A stretch of 32,817 bases of DNA from Bradyrhizobium uaiense (lineage in GTDB: Bacteria > Pseudomonadota > Alphaproteobacteria > Rhizobiales > Xanthobacteraceae). Below are positions 6,683 through 14,137 of the stretch, in pieces (position 1 is the stretch's first letter; each line of letters begins with the position of its first letter). The DNA is taken from assembly GCF_010811875.1 (NCBI RefSeq), contig NZ_VKHP01000088.1:1-32817 (forward strand), given 5' to 3'. Under the pieces are notes generated by a model. It was not told the DNA's origin, did not search any database, and saw only the letters and a program-made list of their open reading frames with translations. A program made the position numbers and the translations under genes.

Positions 6683-9600
6683 TCAATGGACCGCGCCATA
6701 TCCAAGCGCGATTCCTGTTGGATGAAACTCTTCCTCGTCGATCGTCGCCTCAAGCCGCAGCGCCTTCGGGTTTCTGTCGGCGATATTCGGCAAGGGCATT
6801 CCCTGATCGATCCACGCCTTCAACAATACCCGTATGGGCTTGCCATCGCATCCGGGCGCGGTCGCATCCAAGAGCGGCCCGAAGAGACTTGTATCAAGCG
6901 CGCGAAGTGGCTCTCCGTCCGCGATATCCAAGAGCCTCACCTTCAGAGTTTCCAGAAACTGGTGCGCAGCCACCGGAAAATCGGAGGCAGCTCTGATGTC
7001 CAAGAGGCGCCTGACGAGGTCGTTCCCATGGACCACGGCATCCGGGATGCGAATCTGATTGACCATATGATAGACCGACCGCACCATCCCCCACGCAAGC
7101 CAGTTATTGTATCGCTCAGCGACCGCGTTGGCCTTCTCCACCTTGTAATTAGACGCGGCTTTCGCGCCATTTGTGCCTCGATGCTTCCGGTCGATGGCAT
7201 CAAGCCAGAGAAACACCCGCCGCGGCGATACCGTTTGGCGTATGTTCGTTATTCTCTCGGCGGCCAGTTGCTCAACGAACTTGAACTTTGTCAGGCACGC
7301 CTGGTCGAGCTTTTGTTCGTCAAGGGATTTCGGCCGCTGCTGGTCCTTCAGCTTGAAATAAGGCGCCTCGTCCTTGACCCAATCGTGCCACAGCTTGATT
7401 TCCGCTTCGGTAAAGACGCGGTACATGCCACCGCCAAACTCGAGGAGTTTGAAAAACCGGCTGCCATTGGGGTCACCAGGCACGACGTATCCGTGCTCAA
7501 TCAGCGCATCAAGGAACACTTTTGGGCTGTTGAAGAACTGATTTATTGGAATGTTGCCGAGCTTCTTGCTGCCGTGATTGTACTGTCCGTAAGCCTTCTT
7601 TTCGCTGATCAGCTCGACGAGCTTCTCTTCCACGGAGCGCGGCCGTTTCAGCACATGGATGATTTGCTGCATCAGAATGGCAAAGGTTAGTGCATAGGCG
7701 ACATACCCATCCCAAATGCGGGACCATTGCTCTTGCACAGCCTCATCGCCGCCATGCAGCAGCACATTGTGAAGGTAGAGCTTCACGGCACGAAGGATTT
7801 GCGCCGCGTGGCCGCCCTCGGCGTTGTCAATTGCGATATGCAGCCGATGGAATTGGGAGCTGAGGCCAACATTTTCCAAGATCGAGGCGGCCCGATGCAG
7901 TTCCAGAGCAGTCCACTCCAGCCACAGCGTCATTCCAATGAGCTCGGGATAGTAAAGGTTCGGAAACTCCGATATTCCGAGTTGGAACGTTGCGCTCTCG
8001 AAAGCCGCATCCAGGAATTGCGGGTCAAAAGCGAAGGCTGTGCTCGAAACGGACGGTGGATAGAAGCCAAAGGAATGGCAGAGGTCCCGGTAGACGTTGG
8101 CGTGATTCTGCGAAACGACCCCGTCTCCGAGCTCCTCGTTGAAGATCGAGAACAGTGTCGAATTGACCTCATCCATCGGTCCCATGCGATGGATGTTGCG
8201 CAACCAGGCGCCGTCGAGAAAGTTGAATGGCGTGAGTTGCTTGACCCGCTCGATCGCGTTTTCCCGGGAGAAAAAGTAGGGATTGTGCTCTTCGTTCGCG
8301 GCATTGTAAGGCCTGCCGTTCTCGGTGAGGCCAAACTCGACGCAGTCATCATAGATGTCCTTCATGCGCGCATCGAACACCTCCTCCGAATAGCGAAACG
8401 GCCGGATGTTGTTCATGAAATTGAACGCCGACGGCAGCTCTTGCACATCTCGGGCGGCCTGCAGAACGCTCTCGACATATTCTTGAGCCTTGCCCAAGCA
8501 GCCGCGATGGTCCTCCAGATTAAGCAGCGTATGGAACAGATAGCGTATGTCCATGCCCGCATAGGGCTTGCGTTCGGTTTCAACATGGACGTATTCGCCG
8601 CTCGCGCTCCTAATCCGGCGCACGAATCCAAGCTCGTGCCAATAGCGGACCATATCGTCGGCGCCGCGCCGGGCTGAGTCGCGCGGATCATCCTGCGCGG
8701 TTGCGGGATTTTGCCACGGCCGCCGCAACAGCGTACTGACGCCCAATCCGCGATCCCATTTGACGCGTCCTTCCAGACCCTCGCGAACGCTTTTGCCGCC
8801 CGGAGACCATTGTGAGTTCACCTCATCAAAAATGTCCTGTGCGATCACCTCATCCGGGCGCGCAGGTGGCCACCAGCTCTGCCGCCTGAGATACAATCCG
8901 GCATGCCACGGCAGGCTCAAATTCGATGTGAGATCTCCCGCCTTGATGCGATTGCTGTCGATGCGGAATGCATCAACGTAGGTGGCGGGATCCTTGATGA
9001 TTGAGCTGACCTCGCCCCCCGGTGCGAACGGGCCGCCTATGGCCTGATCCAGGACAGCGCGCTGCAACGCGTTCACGTCCTCGTCGGGCGTCCTGGTTGC
9101 ATGCGGCTCCGGCGGCTGGTGCTGCGGGTCACCGGCAAACTCGCCTTGTTTCCATTTTTCCAGCGTCCGGTATTGGCTCGGCAGAAGCGAAAACCACGTT
9201 TCGGGGACGCCGCTTTGTCCTGGGCCGCCATCGCCGTACAGAGGCGGCATAAATCGTGCTGACGCCTGCTTGGTGGCGGTACCGCTTGTCGCCGTCGGGT
9301 TGCGCAGCAGCGCGAAAATGCGTGCGCGATCGGCGGCTGACGTGCTCTGCGCGAAGGAGAATTTATGGCCTCGCCGCGCATCATTGTTCACCCAGCTGAT
9401 ATCATCCATTCGGGAGAGTAGAGGCTGAATATCCCGCCAATAGTCGACATCCGTCCGATCCTTCAGCCACTCCGCGTTGATGGCGACCTCACGTATCACA
9501 TCGTACAAGGTGACGAGCGCATCGATTGATGGCGCAAAATTGGGGGGGGCCTACGACAACCCATGCGGCATCCCTGGGATCGGAGACCTCGATCCGTCGC

Positions 9601-10322
9601 CCATCGGGCAGGGTGACCGTGGCAGTGACCGGCCCATCCGAAACATCGTCGTACCAATAATCATTGTTAGCCCAGTAGTCGGCACTGTTTGGATCAGCGC
9701 CAATGGGATTGTCCGGAATTGTCGAGGCCGCATGCCCCAAACCGCCGAGTACCAGGAGCCGGCCGGTTTCGTCGATTTGAAGCTCGCCGAGATTGACCTC
9801 GAAGCCGAGAAACTTGCCGGTATCAAACCGCGAACTGGCTGGTTTGCCGGATGACGCGATGGTCCGAACATTCGGATCGATGATCAACTCGGAACGTTCG
9901 TTGGGGTCGCGTGTATCAGGATAGTGATGGGACGCCCCGTTCCCATTGCGCAGTTTCGCATTTGGAGTCCTGGGCAGACCATCTTGAACGCGATAACAGG
10001 CGCCCTTCTTGTTGACCAGATGGACGCCCCACTCGACCTCGACAGCGGAACGGTCGTTTTCGGTCGGCCGCAAGGGCAATTCGCCGAGGTTAATTCCGTC
10101 CTTGTCGTAGCCATAAAGCTTGAACCTCGCGGCTTGCCGCTTTACCCGACCGCTTGCATCCTTATAGCCGCCGGTCGGAGCATCCTTGGAAGCTTCCAGG
10201 CTCTCCGGAGCCAGGTAATAGCCCTCGGTACTGTTGCCAACGCGCGCGATGCCGATCCCTGGGTGGATCTTGCAGCTGTGAACCTTGGCGAACGGGTAAC
10301 CAGCACTCGTAGTCCTTGCCAT
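6683..10322 (-). CDS. LodA/GoxA-like oxidase fused to a haem-oxygenase-like diiron oxidase domain (frameshifted in this sequence)
   Basis: Start ATG 10322 has AGGAG upstream. The N-terminus (KIHPGIGIARVGNS, then GYYLAPE) is the signature opening of LodA/GoxA proteins, amine oxidases that use cysteine tryptophylquinone. At an 8-base G/C run (9542-9549) the frame changes. Dropping one base joins AWVVVGPP to NFAPSIDALVTLYDV and gives exactly 1212 residues. Further LodA landmarks follow: LLPSQYRTLEKW (about 380-390), GGPFAPG (430-436), LPWHAGL and SWWPPARPDE (471-491). The C-terminal part (about 700-950) is a haem-oxygenase-like diiron (iron-containing redox enzyme) domain with candidate ligands in FNEELGDG, NHANVY, YYPELIG and HIAIDNAEGGH. 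The Cys I expect for the quinone reads Ala (DQAIGG, about 427). No LodB-like flavoprotein is nearby. The substrate is unknown. The family calls are fairly sure; the chemistry is not. Confidence 0.82.
9542..9549. repeat. Homopolymeric tract of eight G (C on the coding strand) at the frameshift
   Basis: Eight consecutive G on the plus strand sit exactly where the LodA-like reading frame changes. Seven would give one uninterrupted protein of 1212 residues. The tract is a natural site for slippage and also for base-calling error. Confidence 0.95.
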
Positions 10323-10332
10323 ATTCCAGCTC

Positions 10333-11985
10333 CTAAACGGAATCGAACGCCTCGACGCCTGGCGCCGGCGAGGCGTAGTTCGTGCGGATCTCCACGATCG
10401 CGCACTGGCCCTGTTTGTTGCGCTCGAGCGCGGCCGCTATTTGTCGACTGATTTGACCGGTGCCATCGACCGGAAAATGGGCAACGCCCGGCCCGTGTGA
10501 CGCAAGGTTGCTGGTGAAGGCGAACCGCTTTGTCGCAAAGCCACGCTTCCGCCACTGGTACTCCAGCCAACCAAACCCCTCATTGTTGAGCACGACGTAA
10601 GTGACGGGTAGCGCATAGTCGACGGCGGTGGAGAGGTCCGACCGGCCGATGTTGAATGCGCCGTCGCCAACAAGGGCAATGACGGGCCGATCGGGCTTCG
10701 CCGCTTTGGCGCCGATCGCGGCGGCAACACCGAAGCCAAGACTGGCTTGTTCGCTGGGAACGATCGATTGCTGCTCGGGACCCAGGGTGAAGTACGGATA
10801 GAAGTAGGACCACATGTCCAGCAGGCCGTTCTCCTGGACCAGTATGGCATCGCTCGGCAGCGACTTCTCAAGTTGCTCGATGACTGCCGCCATCTGAAGG
10901 TCATTCGATTGCCTGGCGTGCTCAACGCCAAGCTGACGAGCCTGAAACGCGAGAGCTTTGCGCTCACGAATGAGCTCCGACCATCCCGGCTTGCGCTCAA
11001 AGCCGTAGCCGTGAAAAAGGGCATTGGCGATACCGGCGCAGGAGCTGACAATCGCGGGGCCGGAATAGACGCTCGAGATTTCCTCGCTGACGACGTTGAT
11101 CTGGAGCACTTTGCCGCGAAGGCGCTCGGCGTCCATCAAGAGGGTGGCGGTCTCTTCCAGCCGGCTGCCAAAGGACACCACGCCGTCACATTGCTCCCAA
11201 AGCACGCGCAGCGGCTCGGCTGTATAGAGACCGGCCAGGCCGCAGAATAACGGATCTCGCTCGTTGATCGCGCCGCGTCCTGATGCGGTTGTGAACACGG
11301 CGGCATCAACTCTGCTTGCCAGCTCGCCATAGGATGCGGCCCTGCGACCGTCGACGGAGCCGCCACCAAGCAGGAAGAGCGGTCGCTCCAATCTGTTGAT
11401 GAATGCGCCGACCTCCGCTGTCGCAGATGCCGAGATGTTGGGATGATGCGGGCCGCGCGCATCATAGTGAAGCTGGGTCGGCACGCTCTCGGCAAGATCT
11501 TCCGGTATCTCGATATAGACCGGCCCGGGGCAATCATTCGTGGCCACGAATGCCGCGCGTTGGATCGCCCAAGGCAGGCGGTCCGCATGCTCGACCCTGA
11601 AGGCCCATTTCACCAGCGGCCGGATGACCGCAACCTGGTCGAGTTCCTGAAAGGCCCGCGCGCCAAGGCGATTGCGCGCCGTGCCTACGGCGACCACCAC
11701 GACTGGCGCGCAAGAGGCGCGGCTCTCCAGCACCCCCGTCAGGGTATTGGTGACGGCAGGTCCCTTGCCAACGATACAGAAGCTGAGCTTGCGTGCGGCC
11801 AGGGCGTAGCCGGTTGCCATGAACATCGCGTTGCGTTGATCCTTGGCCACCACGAAATTGACCTGACCTCCCTCGAGCGCTTGCAATATGCTGAGGTCGT
11901 CACCCGGTATGCCAAATACCGTGCTCGCACCGGCGGATTCGATAAACCGGGCGACATCACTCCACGCCGAGACCGACGCACTCAT
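10333..11985 (-). CDS. Thiamine-diphosphate-dependent enzyme (acetolactate synthase/decarboxylase superfamily)
   Basis: The 550-residue protein starts at ATG 11985, overlapping the stop of the ALDH-like gene by four bases (ATGA), so it is translationally coupled; an upstream in-frame start at 12060 lies inside that gene. The three-domain architecture is clear: N-terminal pyrimidine-binding domain (FGIPGDD, about 24-30), central domain (FLLGGGSVDG, about 204-213) and C-terminal diphosphate domain with the metal motif GDGAFNIGRSDL to NN (440-468). Such enzymes form or decarboxylate 2-oxo acids through an enamine intermediate. The position that normally holds the Glu activating the cofactor aminopyrimidine (HE..A..MA pattern) reads DQRNAMFMATGYA here, so Gln50 replaces it; glyoxylate carboligase is a known family member without that Glu. 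The fusion gene begins 10 bases downstream. Likely role: a carboligation, decarboxylation or oxo-acid step in the same pathway. Confidence 0.88.
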   Translation of the reverse strand: MSASVSAWSDVARFIESAGASTVFGIPGDDLSILQALEGGQVNFVVAKDQRNAMFMATGYALAARKLSFCIVGKGPAVTNTLTGVLESRASCAPVVVVAVGTARNRLGARAFQELDQVAVIRPLVKWAFRVEHADRLPWAIQRAAFVATNDCPGPVYIEIPEDLAESVPTQLHYDARGPHHPNISASATAEVGAFINRLERPLFLLGGGSVDGRRAASYGELASRVDAAVFTTASGRGAINERDPLFCGLAGLYTAEPLRVLWEQCDGVVSFGSRLEETATLLMDAERLRGKVLQINVVSEEISSVYSGPAIVSSCAGIANALFHGYGFERKPGWSELIRERKALAFQARQLGVEHARQSNDLQMAAVIEQLEKSLPSDAILVQENGLLDMWSYFYPYFTLGPEQQSIVPSEQASLGFGVAAAIGAKAAKPDRPVIALVGDGAFNIGRSDLSTAVDYALPVTYVVLNNEGFGWLEYQWRKRGFATKRFAFTSNLASHGPGVAHFPVDGTGQISRQIAAALERNKQGQCAIVEIRTNYASPAPGVEAFDSV

Positions 11986-13223
11986 GACCGGCTGCCCTTC
12001 ATGCGGGCGATCGTGCGCGACAGCAGAATAGGCTCGATTCGCAGATCGCCATTGCACCAAGCGTAGTTCGCCATCCGGCCATAACCGCCGAACGGCGAAT
12101 TGCCATCCTCGATGTCGAACAGCGTGCAGTCCACAGAAACCATGTGCCGTTTGCGGAGAAATTCCTCGATCTCCGGCACGGCATAGACGCTCGCACCAAG
12201 CGCCCGCTCGGTATACAGATCCAGCGACAACTCGCGAACCAACTCTTCAACTGAAGCGTAGCTGATGACGTTGAAGATCGGTCCGAAGAATTCAACGATG
12301 TCGGCTCGGTCACGGAGAGAGCTGAATATAACGGTCGGCTCGACGTGGCGTGTGGAATACCGAACCGCACCACCGTGGACAATGCGCTGCTCGTTCTCCA
12401 ACAAATACTTCGATATTTCGTCGACCGCGGAGCCGTAGAACAGGGGCCCATAGTCGGCATCGGGATGTTTTCGAGATCCGAATGTCAGCTTGCCGAGCTC
12501 CGCCTGCAGCTTCGAGAGAAATGCCTCGCCATGGCTTTCCGGAACAAAGATTGCATCGGGGCCCATGCAGTCCTGCCCGGAATTGAACAGGCGAACCTGA
12601 ATGAGGTCGCGCACGGCTTTGTCGAGATCAGCGGATGGGCCCACGATAAACGGGTTCACGCCCTGGCCGAAGAAGATGAACAATTGCTTCTTTGACAGAC
12701 TCTTGCGGAGCTTGTCCGCATTTCCGAATGTCCCGGTAAAGACGACAACGTCGGCTTCTCGCGCGACTTGATCGACAAAGGTTTTCTGCTCGCAGGTAAG
12801 AACCTCTATCGGCAGCCGGTGCTGCGGGCTCAGCAGTTCATGCAGGCGCTCCATAGGTCCTTTCACATAGCTCGACGGCCGCAGGGAGATCTTGCGAATG
12901 TAGAGCGACGGAATGACCGCGTAGAGGATGTAGGAATAGAGCAGAACGTTGGACGGCATGAAGGCGGCCAGATGATCAAGCACTACCGGTTGGTTGCGCA
13001 GGACCTCGTCGACGGCGCCGGCAAGCGCCCGTTCGGACGCCTGGATCTCAGCCTCTGCCGCCTGAAAGGTGGCCGCCTCAGTGAGGACCTCCAAAATTGC
13101 CCTTCGTTCGGAGCGAAGGTAATCCCGGAGCCGGCTTATGGCATCCAGCCGTTCGGTGTCGGGAAGCGGAAGCTCGGTCGCCAGATCGCCGGCAGCCGGA
13201 AAGGCGTCGTTCAGACGGTTCAT
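11982..13223 (-). CDS. Short aldehyde-dehydrogenase-superfamily protein lacking the general-base Glu
   Basis: Start ATG 13223 has AAAGGA upstream. The 413-residue product is shorter than typical aldehyde dehydrogenases (about 480-500), mainly at the N-terminal side. Superfamily marks are VVFTGTFGNADKLRKSL (cofactor loop, about 160-176), NPFIVGPSADLDKAV (190-204), the catalytic Cys219 in FNSGQDCMGPD, EFFGPIFNV (the E-x-F-G-P motif) and SPFGGYGRM near the end. The usual ELGGKNP segment holding the general-base Glu reads FFGQGVNP, with Phe in the Glu position. A missing base is common in CoA-acylating or acyl-reducing members, so thioester formation or reduction is more likely than hydrolytic oxidation; this is inference. 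Its stop overlaps the start of the TPP enzyme. It may process an acyl or aldehyde intermediate shared with that enzyme. Confidence 0.85.
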   Translation of the reverse strand: MNRLNDAFPAAGDLATELPLPDTERLDAISRLRDYLRSERRAILEVLTEAATFQAAEAEIQASERALAGAVDEVLRNQPVVLDHLAAFMPSNVLLYSYILYAVIPSLYIRKISLRPSSYVKGPMERLHELLSPQHRLPIEVLTCEQKTFVDQVAREADVVVFTGTFGNADKLRKSLSKKQLFIFFGQGVNPFIVGPSADLDKAVRDLIQVRLFNSGQDCMGPDAIFVPESHGEAFLSKLQAELGKLTFGSRKHPDADYGPLFYGSAVDEISKYLLENEQRIVHGGAVRYSTRHVEPTVIFSSLRDRADIVEFFGPIFNVISYASVEELVRELSLDLYTERALGASVYAVPEIEEFLRKRHMVSVDCTLFDIEDGNSPFGGYGRMANYAWCNGDLRIEPILLSRTIARMKGSRS

Positions 13224-13273
13224 GGGTCATTCCTTTCTTCTTTCAGGAGAGGAAATTGGGACAGTCGCTGCTG

Positions 13274-13468
13274 CTAAGCAGCTTCCCGTGGAAGGGTGCG
13301 GAACGCTCTGAGCGGCGCGGCGCGGGAACTGCAACACGCTGTTCGACCTGGGACGCACAAGACCGCGCCGCTTGTGTCCTGCGCCGCCGTCGACAGACTC
13401 AGTCGCTGAACCCGCGGCGGCATCGCCTGCCGCTCTGCAGGTCGGATCTCGAGCAGATCATCGCGCAT
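13274..13468 (-). CDS. 64-residue Cys-containing peptide leading the operon (candidate substrate or leader peptide)
   Basis: ATG 13468 is preceded by AGGAAG with six bases between, the best ribosome binding site of the cluster. The stop lies 50 bases before the ALDH-like gene, same strand. The first half is acidic then basic (MRDDLLEIRPAERQAMPPRV, followed by QRLSLSTAAQD), like a recognition leader. The second half carries three Cys (AVLCVPGRTACCSS) followed by an Arg/Pro-rich tail. No signal peptide or domain is seen and I recognise no family. Because the neighbours are redox and acyl-transfer enzymes of unknown substrate, it may be a precursor peptide modified by them, a regulatory leader, or a small metal- or thiol-binding partner. 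It could also be a fortuitous frame, but start-site quality and position argue for translation. Confidence 0.5.
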   Translation of the reverse strand: MRDDLLEIRPAERQAMPPRVQRLSLSTAAQDTSGAVLCVPGRTACCSSRAAPLRAFRTLPREAA

Positions 13469-14137
13469 CGAACACTTCCTGACGCTCGCTATCCAACTTC
13501 AAACAGATGCGGCCCAATAGATAGACCGGTCAGTATAGTCTCTTTGCGATGATGCTCACTGTCAAGGCAGGACGTGCAATCTGAAACGGCACAACCCAGA
13601 TCACTACGAGATGGATCGGTGCCGCCCGGACATCGGGTATCAGATGCGGGTGAACAAAAATCTTCCATGTTCGTCGACAGAAAGAGCGGAGATTGCATCG
13701 CGACTGCTCAACGAGAAGGATTAGAGCATTCCTCTCGCGCCAGCGCAGCCTGCCCTGCGTTCGGACGTGATGCGCTCAAGAGGAAGTCATGAAGCTCATC
13801 ACAAAAACGTATCCCCACAGAGAAGCGCTGTGACTAGTCAGTCATTGCCCGCTCGGTATCGAGGACAATTGAAATGTTACCCCGCACTGACGCGACTGGC
13901 CGCGCGATCGTGGTGGATGAATCTCATGACCGCGATCGGATTCGATCGGGGCGCAGCGGAACGCCAGCAAGCGCAGCGCAGAGAGCCAAAGACTGCGCGC
14001 CCTTATTGCTGTCTGGGGTCGGTGGAAAGTAAAGCTCCATGCGAGACAATCGATCCCGAGCAAATCGAGATCGTTGTCAGATGCCGGGCACGAAAAATGT
14101 TCCGAGGAAAGGTCGAGGTGCAGCGTGCGCGTTCTCG
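13469..14137. other. 669-bp intergenic region upstream of the ALDH/TPP/LodA-like operon
   Basis: No convincing gene was found; the frames present are short or Arg-rich without family features. The 100 bases nearest the operon should hold its promoter. I see TTGACA on the minus strand at 13560-13565 and TATACT at 13532-13537, but separated by 22 bases, too far for a normal sigma-70 promoter, and an operator-like palindrome between them and the start. The MFS exporter upstream stops at 14138 and might read through into the operon. Confidence 0.5.
13522..13537. promoter_or_regulatory. Palindromic operator candidate upstream of the operon
   Basis: The 16 bases tagaccggtcagtata contain the perfect palindrome gaccggtc with partly symmetric flanks. 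Sites built on AGACCGGTC are typical of TetR/NemR-type operators. It overlaps the best -10-like hexamer for the minus-strand operon and lies about 55 bases upstream of the 64-residue gene. A TetR regulator is encoded at 17166, but a link between the two is only inferred. Confidence 0.35.

Noticed and set aside
6686..8677. Long plus-strand open frames (334 and 316 residues) opposite the LodA-diiron gene
   Set aside because: They are antisense shadows of a well-supported minus-strand gene with recognisable domains and show no family features.
13532..13565. TTGACA/TATACT pair as a standard sigma-70 promoter
   Set aside because: The 22-base spacer is too long for normal recognition, so it is kept only as part of a regulatory-site suggestion.
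14087..14100. GGCAC...GT element resembling a sigma-54 promoter
   Set aside because: The -12 element lacks the required GC, and the site points to no gene on that strand.
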